Positions 35,347 through 43,600 of a stretch of 64,000 nt of DNA are shown here, piece by piece. The position numbers and the translations under genes are program-made. Source of the stretch: Natrinema salsiterrestre (lineage in GTDB: Archaea > Halobacteriota > Halobacteria > Halobacteriales > Natrialbaceae); NCBI RefSeq assembly GCF_029502005.1, contig NZ_JAMQOT010000005.1, positions 124,001 through 188,000 on the forward strand, read 5' to 3'. Position 1 is the first letter of the stretch. Each line of letters opens with the position of its first letter. The notes beneath the pieces are model-generated. The model was not told where the DNA came from. It made no database searches and saw nothing but the letters and a program-made list of their open reading frames with translations.

Positions 35347-35823
35347 GTGCGCCTCATCCTCGACGTCATGTGTGGCGGACTCGACTCCTACCTGCGGATG
35401 TGCAACCACGACACCGTCTACGCGGGAGACCGCGGGCTCGAGGCCGACGACGACCTGCTCGCCGTCGCTCGGGACGAACGCCGGACGATCGTCACGCGAG
35501 ACGTCGACCTCGCGAGTCGCGCGGACGAGCCGATCCTCCTCGAGTCACGCGACGTCGAGGCCCAACTCGCCGCGCTCGACGCGGCGGGAGTCGACCTCAC
35601 GCTGGCGGCCGAGCCCGAGTTCTGTGGCCGGTGTAACGGCCCGCTCGGGGCTGTCGATCCGACGGAATCGACGCCGGACTACGCGCCCGATCCCGCGGCG
35701 GTCGAGACGTGGCGCTGCCGGGACTGCGGACAGTACTTCTGGCGCGGGAGCCACTGGGAGCGGGTGGAGAAGACCCTCTCTCGGATTCGAACGCGGGGTG
35801 GGGAGTCGACGGACGAATCGTAG
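35347..35823 (+). CDS. Mut7-C RNase domain protein
   Basis: This 158-residue protein begins RLILDVMCGGLDSYLRMC, with YAGDRGLEADDDLLAVARDERRTIVTRD close behind; these are the acidic motifs of the PIN-like Mut7-C domain. A C-terminal zinc ribbon (CGRCN, CRDCG) is also standard. Members are predicted RNases. GTG 35347 is the start. It follows PolX by 18 bp and may be co-transcribed. Its TAG stop ends 1 nt from the stop of the convergent enolase-family gene. Confidence 0.85.
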   Translation: MRLILDVMCGGLDSYLRMCNHDTVYAGDRGLEADDDLLAVARDERRTIVTRDVDLASRADEPILLESRDVEAQLAALDAAGVDLTLAAEPEFCGRCNGPLGAVDPTESTPDYAPDPAAVETWRCRDCGQYFWRGSHWERVEKTLSRIRTRGGESTDES

Positions 35824-35824
35824 C

Positions 35825-37048
35825 TCACTCGAAGCCGTCGGTTCCGGGCAGCAGGTGCTCCTCGAGGACCGCCTCGTCGAGTTCGATACCGAGCCCCGGC
35901 TCCGTCGGAACGTCGATGTGGCCGTCGTCGATCAGCGGCGCGTCGCGTTCGAGCAGGTCGTCCCACCAGTCGACCTCGAGCGCGTGGTACTCCAGCACGT
36001 CGGCGTTGGGAACGGTCGCACAGAGGTGCACGCAGGCCATCGTTCCGACCGGGCTACAGACGTTGTGCGGCGAGAACGGGATGTAGCGCTCCTCGGCGCG
36101 TTGGGCGATTCGTTTGGACTCCGCGAGTCCGCCGCAGGTGGTCGGATCCGGCGTGATCACGTCCACCGCGTACTCGTCGATCAGTTCGCTCAGCTCGTGG
36201 ATGCGAAATCGATTTTCGCCGGTGGCGAGCGGCGTCTCGGTTCGGCGGGCGACCTCGCGTTGGGCCTTCGTTTCCTCCGGGGGAACGACGTCCTCGAGCC
36301 ACATGAGGTCGTAGGGCTCGAGCTTCCGCGCGAGGCGGGTCGCGCTCTCGACGGTGTAGTCCCAGTGGCAGTCGAAGGCGAGGTCGATCTCGTCGCCGAT
36401 CGCGTCGCGAACGGCGGCGACGACGTCGACCTTGTGAGCCAACGCGGCGTTCGTCAGCCGCCCGTTGTAGGGGTCCGGGTCGTTGTCCCGTTCCATGTCG
36501 AGGTCGAACTTGATCGCGTCGAACCCCATGTCGACGACGCGCTCGGCCTCCGCTGCGTAGGCCTCGGGCGTGTACGCCTCGGCGTCGGCGTACTCGGTGA
36601 AACCCCCGTCGTCGACCGCGTACGCTTCGCCGGCGTGGCAATCGCAGTAGATTCGGATTCGATCGCGATACCGGGAGCCGAGGAGCTGATACACCGGCAG
36701 CCCCAGGATCTTGCCGGCGGCGTCCCACAGCGCGATTTCGATGCCCGAGGCGGCGGTGACGACCTTGCCGGTCGTTCCCCCGTGTCCCGACATCTCCTGA
36801 ACGATGTACCGGAACAGGCGTTCGACGTCCAGCGGGTTTTCACCGACGAGGAACCGGTTCGCGTACTCGACGAGTTCGGGGACGCCACCGCCGCGATACG
36901 CCTCGCCGATCCCCGTCACGCCCGCGTCGGTGTGGACTGCCACGAGATTCCACTCGAAGTTCCCCTCGACGACGGCCGATTCGATCCCGGTGATTTCGAC
37001 GTCGTGGTCTGCAGGACGATCCGTCGCGTGATTCGAGAAGTCCCTCAC
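35825..37048 (-). CDS. Enolase-superfamily dehydratase (mandelate racemase-like)
   Basis: This 407-residue protein has a capping domain ending in SGIEIALWDAAGK and a barrel domain. The barrel carries KFDLDM for the base lysine region, FDCHW and LEDVVPPEE and GENRF for the three metal-binding acids, and EYH near the end. This matches sugar-acid dehydratases such as galactonate or gluconate dehydratase. It resembles the enzyme at 52670 throughout but differs enough to suggest another sugar acid. It stands alone; the following 209 bp to the PHP gene hold no gene. Confidence 0.82.
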   Translation of the reverse strand: MRDFSNHATDRPADHDVEITGIESAVVEGNFEWNLVAVHTDAGVTGIGEAYRGGGVPELVEYANRFLVGENPLDVERLFRYIVQEMSGHGGTTGKVVTAASGIEIALWDAAGKILGLPVYQLLGSRYRDRIRIYCDCHAGEAYAVDDGGFTEYADAEAYTPEAYAAEAERVVDMGFDAIKFDLDMERDNDPDPYNGRLTNAALAHKVDVVAAVRDAIGDEIDLAFDCHWDYTVESATRLARKLEPYDLMWLEDVVPPEETKAQREVARRTETPLATGENRFRIHELSELIDEYAVDVITPDPTTCGGLAESKRIAQRAEERYIPFSPHNVCSPVGTMACVHLCATVPNADVLEYHALEVDWWDDLLERDAPLIDDGHIDVPTEPGLGIELDEAVLEEHLLPGTDGFE

Positions 37049-37257
37049 TGCCGATCAACTCCCCGGCGAGTTCCGTCGGTGATACCATTGTACGCGTTCG
37101 CGGGGAGATAGCGAGTCGAACTCATAGTTACAGATGGTGCCATTCGTTACCACGTGTATCTTCCGATCGGGCGGCGATCGGTTCGCCCTCCCTCGATCGG
37201 CGGCGATCGGTCGAGAGAGCGGACGGAGCGTCTCAGAACAGCATTTCCGGACCGTCT

Positions 37258-38022
37258 TCAGTAGACGGCGACGTCATCGAATCGACCGTCGTAGGCGATG
37301 TGGTGGGGATGGGTCGGCTCCGTTCCCGAGAGAAAGAGGCGATCGACCTTCTTCCAGGTGTTTTCGTAGACGAGGTGGCCGAGCTCCGCGGCGGTCGTTC
37401 CCCACCGATCGAGGCCGTTGTCGTAGACGACGCGCCGGGCGGCGCCGTTCCCGAACGCAGTCAAGAGGTCCGCCTCGCCGTCGATCCGCGACTCGAACAC
37501 GGTGTGAGCGATGCCGACGGATCGCGGGAGGTGTGCGTACGAGGACGTAAACGGCGGGATCGAGAGGGTGTCGGCGAGTTCGCGCGCACGGCGATTGTTC
37601 GACGGAAAGTGACGGGGATTGAAAATTTCGATCGCGTCGACCGTCTCCGCGTACGTCCGGAGGTCTCGTTCGGAGAGGCTCACGTTCGCGAACTCCGGAT
37701 GCGGGACCAGCACGGTCGCGTCCTGCCGATCGAACTCGGCCATCGCCGCTTCGAGCGTAATGAAGTCCGGAACCGGATCTTCGAGGCCGATCGCGAGGAC
37801 GTGTTTGCGGTTCCGCCACGTGCCGGTGAACACCTCGCGGCCGGGGATCACCAGCAGGTCTCCGTCGGAGTACGACGCCGCGCGCTCGCGAACCTCGGGG
37901 AGGCGAACGAAGTGCGGTGCGTACACGAGCGCGTCGAGGCCAGCTCGCTTGGCTCGTTCGACGATCGTGTCGTCGAGCACCTTCACGTGACAGTCGACTC
38001 GGAACGTCACTCCATCGGTCAC
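37258..38022 (-). CDS. PHP-domain metal-dependent phosphoesterase-like protein
   Basis: This 254-residue protein reads VDCHVKVLDDT at its N-terminus where PHP enzymes have DxHxH. VIPGREVFTG and VLVPHPEFAN supply further metal-site residues, and GTWRNRKHVLAIGLED also fits. The first motif has CHVK rather than HxH, so catalysis may differ. The C-terminal EPTHPHH histidines are additional. GTG 38022 is the probable start, since it places the gene 26 nt after the upstream gene rather than overlapping it. Confidence 0.72.
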   Translation of the reverse strand: MTDGVTFRVDCHVKVLDDTIVERAKRAGLDALVYAPHFVRLPEVRERAASYSDGDLLVIPGREVFTGTWRNRKHVLAIGLEDPVPDFITLEAAMAEFDRQDATVLVPHPEFANVSLSERDLRTYAETVDAIEIFNPRHFPSNNRRARELADTLSIPPFTSSYAHLPRSVGIAHTVFESRIDGEADLLTAFGNGAARRVVYDNGLDRWGTTAAELGHLVYENTWKKVDRLFLSGTEPTHPHHIAYDGRFDDVAVY

Positions 38023-38047
38023 GAGAGTTCCTTTTGGGACACCCGAG

Positions 38048-38476
38048 TTATGAATTCTGATTTGGTGGCCACTCGAGAGTCGCCTTGATCGCATCGACGA
38101 TCGGAACGACGGGTTCGTCGGGTTCGATCGCGATGAAGAGGCCGTCGTCGTCGATGTACACCCGGAGGACCTTCAGGAAGTCCATCGCGGTGGTGACGTA
38201 CTCGACGCGCTCCGCGTCCGGAAACAGCGTGTTCTTGAAGAGTTCGCTCTGCATGAAGTCCATGTGGACGTGCGTGTGGATCCGCTCGAAGTGCTCGAGC
38301 ATCGCGTCCCGACTGTCGTACATCGAGATCGTCCGATCGTCGACGTAGAGCGGCCGGAACGATTCCGTATCGTACTCACAGAACGTAAGCAGCGGCCCGG
38401 AAACCGTGTCCTGAACGGTCCGTCGGACCGCATCGGCATCGAACGCGGCAAGTTTCGACCTGTTTGTCGCCGGCAT
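38048..38476 (-). CDS. Conserved haloarchaeal protein, unknown function
   Basis: This 142-residue soluble protein has no motif I recognise. It has an alternating alpha/beta pattern and mid-protein THVHMDFMQSELF, with DALKA-like helix at the end. Similar haloarchaeal proteins are annotated only as domains of unknown function. Its stop lies 25 nt before the likely start of the PHP gene, so the two probably form an operon. Confidence 0.6.
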   Translation of the reverse strand: MPATNRSKLAAFDADAVRRTVQDTVSGPLLTFCEYDTESFRPLYVDDRTISMYDSRDAMLEHFERIHTHVHMDFMQSELFKNTLFPDAERVEYVTTAMDFLKVLRVYIDDDGLFIAIEPDEPVVPIVDAIKATLEWPPNQNS

Positions 38477-38587
38477 ACTGCAGACCGACGGCGGCGACGA
38501 CCGAAACCGTATCGGGCACGTGTGTTCTGGCTGATAGCCGTCGCTGCGAAAAGATCATTAGGGCGGCCGTTCGAGTGACAGTATCGA

Positions 38588-38875
38588 ATGGCCTGGGAAT
38601 GCGGGATCGACGGCTGTGGAGCGGTCTTCGAGGACGTCGAGTCAGCCGTCGTCCATCAGGCGACGGAGCACCAGCGACGAGAGTGCGAAGTCTGTGGTAC
38701 CGTCGTCCCCGACGGCTATCTCGCGATCCGCCACGCCTTCACGGAACACAGCCGCGCCGAATACGTCCGCGCGTACGGTGCCAGCTCCGAGGAAGTTCGC
38801 GAACGCGAAGAGCTGCTCGAGGAGGTCGCGTCGGTCGCGGACATGCAGGCGATCGCGACGGAACTGAAACGGTAG
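38588..38875 (+). CDS. Small two-finger zinc protein
   Basis: This 95-residue protein has two C2H2-like fingers. The first is CGIDGC...HQATEH (Cys5, Cys10, His23, His28) and the second is CEVCGTVVPDG...HAFTEH. A charged helix ends the protein. Many haloarchaea encode such short zinc-finger proteins. A nucleic-acid or protein-binding adaptor role is inference. The frame has coding-like GC3, and the start is ATG 38588. Confidence 0.75.
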   Translation: MAWECGIDGCGAVFEDVESAVVHQATEHQRRECEVCGTVVPDGYLAIRHAFTEHSRAEYVRAYGASSEEVREREELLEEVASVADMQAIATELKR

Positions 38876-38962
38876 CGTTCGGTCGGCGGTACCGCTATCG
38901 ACGCCGGTCTCGCTCTCGGAATATTTCCCGATTTCGACACTACGGGCAGCCGCTCGCGGTGC

Positions 38963-39769
38963 TTAGTAGTTGTCGACGATTTTCGACACGCAGCCCGCGC
39001 TCTCCTTGTACGCCGAGTGGCCCGAAACCGAATCGCTCACGTCGACGTCCTCGTAGTTGTCCGGGAGGGTATCGTCACAGTACCAGCCGCTGCAGTCGGC
39101 CGGTCCGCCGCCGAGCTTCGCGATCCAGTCGTTTGTCGAGTAGTAGTTGTGTACCTCGCCGGCGGAGTCCCGAATCGCATCGTAGAAGTCGCCGCATTCG
39201 CAGGGAGCGTCCGACTCTTCGTAGGAGCCGATACTGTCTGCCGTGTCGACCGTAAACGCGCCGTCGATCGCCGCCAGCGTTTCCATCTGGACGATCCCGC
39301 CCATGGAGTGTCCGAGGATGCGGATCGTCGTGTCCGGGTTCGCGTTCGTGTAGTCCTCGAGCCACCCGGCGAACAGGTCGCCGGTCTCCCGGGCGCTATC
39401 TTCGGCCGACCACGGGAGCCCGCTATCGTCCCAGGTCACGGCAGTTACGGTTTCGGTGTAGCCGACGCTTCTGGCGGTTTGCTGGAACGTTTCCGCTCCG
39501 GCGACGCTGTCGGACGACCCCGTGTAGCCGTGGACGACGAACACGACCTCGTCTTCTCCCTGCGGCGCGTCCGAAATCGGTGGCACTCCGCCGCGGAAGT
39601 CGACCTCCATGATCTCGTCGGTGTCGGCCGCTACCGATCCCGACGCGACGCTCAGCCCAGTGCCCGCGACGACCGCCGTTGCCGTGGTCCGGAGGAGCCC
39701 TCGTCTCGAGACGTCGTTCGTGGTATCGCTGTTCCCCGCAGCCGAATCACGTTGTCTGTCGAATGTCAT
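38963..39769 (-). CDS. Tat-exported lipase-like alpha/beta hydrolase
   Basis: This 268-residue protein has a Tat signal (SRRGLLRTTATAVVAGTGLS, Arg22/Arg23), which implies export as a folded protein. The mature enzyme has VVFVVHGYTG (oxyanion region) and GHSMGG with nucleophile Ser155. It also has a C-terminal SGHSAY histidine and several Cys that could form disulfides outside the cell. It likely hydrolyses an ester. ATG 39769 is preferred over 39805, as the TATA box at about 39821-39826 would start the mRNA inside the longer version. Confidence 0.85.
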   Translation of the reverse strand: MTFDRQRDSAAGNSDTTNDVSRRGLLRTTATAVVAGTGLSVASGSVAADTDEIMEVDFRGGVPPISDAPQGEDEVVFVVHGYTGSSDSVAGAETFQQTARSVGYTETVTAVTWDDSGLPWSAEDSARETGDLFAGWLEDYTNANPDTTIRILGHSMGGIVQMETLAAIDGAFTVDTADSIGSYEESDAPCECGDFYDAIRDSAGEVHNYYSTNDWIAKLGGGPADCSGWYCDDTLPDNYEDVDVSDSVSGHSAYKESAGCVSKIVDNY

Positions 39770-39820
39770 CGGTTGTCGTTCGCTTCGTGATGGCGAACAC
39801 CACATTGTTCCACACGGACA

Positions 39821-39826
39821 TATAAA
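39821..39826 (-). promoter_or_regulatory. Promoter region of the lipase-like gene
   Basis: TATAAA on the plus strand reads TTTATA on the minus strand. It lies between the arms of an inverted repeat, TGTTCCACAC (from 39806) and GCGTGGAACA (to about 39873), in an AT-rich region. That arrangement suits an operator. Confidence 0.45.
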
Positions 39827-39991
39827 TTTCTTTCACGTTGTAAACTAGTTATTTTATAAACGGCGTGGAACACGTTCAGCCGGAACTCGTCGGTCGTGAA
39901 ACGAAGTGAGATGTCTTCCGGAGAACGGACGCTTAGTGCTCGTTAAGGTCAGTACGCGGGCGCGTCGCACCCGCTCGCATGGTCCGACGAA

Positions 39992-40429
39992 CTACCGTTC
40001 GTCACTGTCCAGCACGCGAATCTGGTCCCCGCGCACCGTCACGGGAATCGGGACGGTCGCCTCGTACAGTTCGACCGTCACCTGATCTTTGCCCTCGTCG
40101 ATCCGCTGGACCTGCGCTTTCTCGCCCTTGAACGGGCCCGCAATGAGTTCGACGATGTCTCCCTCGGCGATCCCCTCGACGTCCGGCTTCGGCGAGAGGA
40201 AGTGCTCGACCTCCGAGATGTCCGACTCGCCGGGAACGATACTCCGCGCGTGGGGAATGTCCTCGAGGACGCGATTGAGGACGGCGTCGCCCTCGGCCTC
40301 GACCATCACGTAGGATGTCAGCGAGTCGGGAGCGAGCGCGGCGTGAATCTCCGCCTCCTCGCGGTTGATGATCATGTCCGCGACGGTGCGCTCCTGGCTC
40401 GCCGTCGTTTTGACAGCGAAGATGCCCAT
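39992..40429 (-). CDS. spt5: Transcription elongation factor Spt5 (NusG homologue)
   Basis: This 145-residue protein has an NGN domain (about 1-85, starting [20 protein letters not shown]) and a KOW domain (from about 90: [32 protein letters not shown]). Together with Spt4 it clamps RNA polymerase over the DNA to increase processivity and links it to ribosomes. Its ATG shares one base with the SecE stop codon, so the two genes form the classic secE-nusG unit. Confidence 0.95.
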   Translation of the reverse strand: MGIFAVKTTASQERTVADMIINREEAEIHAALAPDSLTSYVMVEAEGDAVLNRVLEDIPHARSIVPGESDISEVEHFLSPKPDVEGIAEGDIVELIAGPFKGEKAQVQRIDEGKDQVTVELYEATVPIPVTVRGDQIRVLDSDER

Positions 40430-40608
40430 TAGATGCCACCACCGCTCGTCAGGAACAGCATAATCGCGCCGATCAGGAATCCGATGAGTCCGACCAGAAG
40501 GACCCCTGCACCGGCGATTTTCGACACCTGGAGGAACTCCTCAGTAGTGGGTGTCGTCGCCATTTTCAACACCCGGATGTACGAGGTGAGGTCGTACGGA
40601 ACGTCCAT
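40429..40608 (-). CDS. secE: Protein translocase subunit SecE (Sec61 gamma)
   Basis: This 59-residue protein begins [20 protein letters not shown] and has an amphipathic helix ([13 protein letters not shown]) followed by a single membrane helix ([19 protein letters not shown]). This is the shape of archaeal SecE, which clamps SecY in the translocon. It is short enough to be missed by length cut-offs. TAATG couples its stop to the spt5 start. A TATA-like GATAAAAG lies about 25 bp upstream on the minus strand. Confidence 0.93.
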   Translation of the reverse strand: MDVPYDLTSYIRVLKMATTPTTEEFLQVSKIAGAGVLLVGLIGFLIGAIMLFLTSGGGI

Positions 40609-40776
40609 GTCTGTCTATTCACAGCGTAGGGTCTTTTATCTGTCTTTCGTGTCCCCGCAACGACGACTGCCATCACCGCCCCGTCACCGCCGCTCGAGGA
40701 CGCCGCGAGCGCGGTCGATAGCCACGTTGCACTCGACGGCCCCGAGCCCAAACCGAGCGACGCCGAAGCCGGATTC

Positions 40777-40995
40777 ATGGCCGAAGACGATACCGACAGG
40801 GCGACCGAGCGCGAAGCGGAACGAGAGGCAGAAATCGAGGACGAACTCGAGCGGATCGACCGCGACCCCGACGAGGTCGATGAGGGAGACGACGATCTCG
40901 GGACGCAGAACGCGCCGCGCGAGGACGCCGAGGATCTCGAGGACCTCGAGGAGGAGCCGGACGAAACGGACGGAGAGACGGCCGAGGAGAATTGA
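40777..40995 (+). CDS. Acidic hypothetical protein
   Basis: This 72-residue protein is over one-third Asp/Glu and contains no hydrophobic core, so it may be disordered. Codon choice is haloarchaeal, and coding-like sequence continues upstream in the same frame for about 30 codons without a start codon. Either the true start is unusual or a frameshift has removed it. It sits opposite the SecE promoter side, where other haloarchaea often have ftsZ. No function is proposed. Confidence 0.45.
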   Translation: MAEDDTDRATEREAEREAEIEDELERIDRDPDEVDEGDDDLGTQNAPREDAEDLEDLEEEPDETDGETAEEN

Positions 40996-41085
40996 GACGG
41001 TCACGGAAGCGACGGCGACCGCCCCCGGTGGGCCGCGTCTATCTCGGCGTACTCGACGGATCCGGACGCTGTCGCCGGGCACCGA

Positions 41086-42234
41086 TTACGGCCTGATCGG
41101 CGGTCGTGGGCCCGGTTCGCCACCGATGGGCGGCTGGGGCCGCTCGAACTCCTGCCGTGAAGCGAGCGTCAGTTCGACCGTTTGCCGTTCGCCGTCCCGA
41201 ACGACCTCGAGTTCGATCGTATCGCCGGGCGAGGTCTGGAGCGCGAGATACGACTGGAGCTGTGCCTGAGTCGTCACCGCCTGCCCGTCGACGGCGACGA
41301 TCACGTCACCGCTCGACGGTTGGCCGCGCTGGGCGGGTTGGAGGACGCCGTCCGCCGGTGCGTTCGGAACGACCTCTCCGACCAGCACGCCGATTGCTTC
41401 TTCGAGGCCGATCGCATCGGCGATGTCCGGTCCGACGGGAATCACGCCCACACCCATATACGGGTGTTCGTACGAGCCGTCCTCGAGTAGCGCGGAGACG
41501 ACCCGGTTCGCGAGGCGGGCCGAGATCGCGAATCCGATCGTCTGGTCGGCACCTGCGAAGACGACGCCGATCACCTCTCCCTCGAGGTTGACTAACGGAC
41601 CCCCGCTGTTGCCCGGATTGATCGGCGCGTCCGTCTGGATAGTGGCTGGGATCGAGGTCCCGGCGGGACTGGGCAGTACCCGATCGACGCCGCTGACGAT
41701 TCCCTGCGAGACCGAGGCGTTGAGTCCGAGGGGGTTGCCGATCGCGAGCACCTCCTGGCCGATGGCGGGTTCGGAGTCGACGAGGGAGAGTCCGGCGGCG
41801 ATGTCTGGCATGTCCTCGACCCGCAGGACGGCGAGGTCGCTGTATGCGTCCGCCCCGACGACCGACGCGGTCCGCCACTCCTGATTGTTGAACTGGATTT
41901 CGATACCGCCCTCGCTGGCACCCTGGACGACGTGGTTGTTAGTGACGATGTGCTGTTCGTCGATGACGAATCCGGAACCGAGTCCCCCGCCGCCGCGACC
42001 GATACCCGTCGGAGCGACGGTGACCAGGACGACGGAGTCGATCGTGTTGCGATACGTCTCCGTGTACGGGCTATCGAGAGCGTCACCGTCGGCCTCTCCG
42101 TTCTGCCCGGCGTCGCTCGAGCCGTCGGTTTCGTTCTGTGCCGTGCCGACTCCGGTCCCGCCGATCCCGAGCGCCGTGGCGGCTCCGGCGGCGCGCAATA
42201 CGTGTCTCCGAGTGCATCGGTCTGGATCTGCCAT
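41086..42234 (-). CDS. Secreted HtrA/DegP-like serine protease with PDZ domain
   Basis: This 382-residue S1C protease has a Tat signal (Arg9-Arg10, RRHVLRAAGAA) and a trypsin-like domain with His101 (NNHVV), Asp133 (YSDLAVL) and Ser210 (GNSGG). A PDZ domain follows (about 280-365, GDVIVAVDGQAV). The final residues are proline-rich. It should degrade or refold damaged proteins outside the cytoplasmic membrane. It is monocistronic. Confidence 0.93.
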   Translation of the reverse strand: MADPDRCTRRHVLRAAGAATALGIGGTGVGTAQNETDGSSDAGQNGEADGDALDSPYTETYRNTIDSVVLVTVAPTGIGRGGGGLGSGFVIDEQHIVTNNHVVQGASEGGIEIQFNNQEWRTASVVGADAYSDLAVLRVEDMPDIAAGLSLVDSEPAIGQEVLAIGNPLGLNASVSQGIVSGVDRVLPSPAGTSIPATIQTDAPINPGNSGGPLVNLEGEVIGVVFAGADQTIGFAISARLANRVVSALLEDGSYEHPYMGVGVIPVGPDIADAIGLEEAIGVLVGEVVPNAPADGVLQPAQRGQPSSGDVIVAVDGQAVTTQAQLQSYLALQTSPGDTIELEVVRDGERQTVELTLASRQEFERPQPPIGGEPGPRPPIRP

Positions 42235-42366
42235 TACGCTCCACTCCCACCCCGACGAACGGGATAAAACGATTACCAGCAGCAGTCGGGTGCACTCCGT
42301 CCGGGTAGGTGTCCGCTCGTAGGAATCACGTGTACTCTCGTGGGAAAGACTTCGTGTCGGGGGATT

Positions 42367-43425
42367 TCACTCCTCGAGTTCCCGAATAGTGACCGACTCG
42401 GCCTCGTAGTCCTCCAGGAACGCACCGGTCCCACCGATGGTGTAGCGCTCGCCGTCGACCTCGAGTTCGAACGCGTTCTCGATCGGCAGCGTCGACGTGA
42501 CCGGTCGGACGAGACTCTGGCGGACGTCGACGACCTCGCCGGAGAGCGACGACGGGAGGTCCCGCTCGCCGACCGCGGAACCGGTAACCGACGCTTCGAT
42601 CCGCGTATCCGTCGCTCGATGGAGAGCGATCTGGAAGACCGCGTTTCGGAATCCCTCGTAGGTACAGGGGAGGTCGCGGGGCGTGGTAACGTATCGCTCT
42701 TCGGCGGTCGGCCAGTAATTCGCCAGGAAGGATCCGGCGAGAACGGGCACTAACTGGTCTTGAGAGAGCGAGATCGCCCGCGTATCGCTCGTGGAAGTCG
42801 TCAGTATCTGGCTCGGGGCGAGCAGCCCGTGACGGCCGTCGACAGTCAGCATCGTCGGCACGAGCGCGTCCCAGGTACGGACCGTGCTGGCCGTTCCGGC
42901 CAGCGACGCGATGTCCTGATCGCCCTCGGTCGCGCCCAGCAGGAGGAGGACGAGGACGCCCCGATCGACCGTCTCCTCGAGCGTCGATCGGATTCGCGGG
43001 AGGATCTCCGCCGGCAGGGAGAGGGTCACTTCCGTTTCGGCGTTCGAGAGCAGCGTCTCGATTCGCTTGAGTACCGTCTGACGGGACTTGATCACCTCGA
43101 ACTGCTCGCCCGAGCGCTCGGTCGTCGTGTACCGCGATTGCAGCTCCGGTTCGATCTCCTCGACGCTGTGCGTGAGTCGTTCGATCACGGTTTCGGGCTC
43201 GACGGGCCGAATCAGCGTCGGTACCGAGTGATCGTCGACTTCCGCGAACCCGCGCTCTTCCAGTTCCTCGCTGATGCTGTAGACGTACCGCTTGGAGACG
43301 TCGGCGGCGTCGGCGATCGTGCTGGCTTTCGACTCCCCGTGTTCGAGGATCGCGAGGTAGGTGTCCGTCTCTTTCTCCGACAGTCCGAATCGCTCGAGCA
43401 ACCCGGCGAGCTCGTCGTCGTCCAT
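42367..43425 (-). CDS. TrmB-family transcriptional regulator
   Basis: This 352-residue protein has an N-terminal winged helix (about 1-70: GLSEKETDTYLAILEHGESKAS, then VSKRYVYSISEELEERGF). A coiled-coil linker and a C-terminal sugar-sensing domain follow (about 105-350). TrmB proteins sense maltose, trehalose or glucose and control sugar uptake and central metabolism. It is divergent from the GH15 gene and beside the maltodextrin transporter. The short inverted repeat TCAGT-N5-ACTGA (43432-43446) just before its start could mediate autoregulation. Confidence 0.9.
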   Translation of the reverse strand: MDDDELAGLLERFGLSEKETDTYLAILEHGESKASTIADAADVSKRYVYSISEELEERGFAEVDDHSVPTLIRPVEPETVIERLTHSVEEIEPELQSRYTTTERSGEQFEVIKSRQTVLKRIETLLSNAETEVTLSLPAEILPRIRSTLEETVDRGVLVLLLLGATEGDQDIASLAGTASTVRTWDALVPTMLTVDGRHGLLAPSQILTTSTSDTRAISLSQDQLVPVLAGSFLANYWPTAEERYVTTPRDLPCTYEGFRNAVFQIALHRATDTRIEASVTGSAVGERDLPSSLSGEVVDVRQSLVRPVTSTLPIENAFELEVDGERYTIGGTGAFLEDYEAESVTIRELEE

Positions 43426-43550
43426 AGATGGTCAGTACGTGACTGATTGAGCGGTCGTTGTAAAATATGCTCGGTCCGACCACCCCCTCGAGCTGACGGA
43501 GATCCGACCCGATGCGGCGAGCAGCGATCTCGGGGACGCCGAAAAGTGGG

Positions 43551-43575
43551 AATAAATTTTTCAACAAAGTTTATT
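43551..43575. promoter_or_regulatory. Palindromic AT-rich promoter element of the GH15 gene
   Basis: AATAAATTT and AAGTTTATT form a 9-bp inverted repeat with one mismatch around seven bases. TTTATT in the right arm lies about 26 bp before ATG 43601 and would be the TATA box. A regulator bound here would block transcription; TrmB is the obvious candidate. Confidence 0.5.
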
Positions 43576-43600
43576 GCCCCGGACCTGATCTGAGAGAACG

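Noticed and set aside
40433-41269. 278-residue plus-strand ORF over secE and the acidic ORF
   Set aside because: Composition is Arg/Ser/Thr-rich, and the opposite strand encodes SecE.
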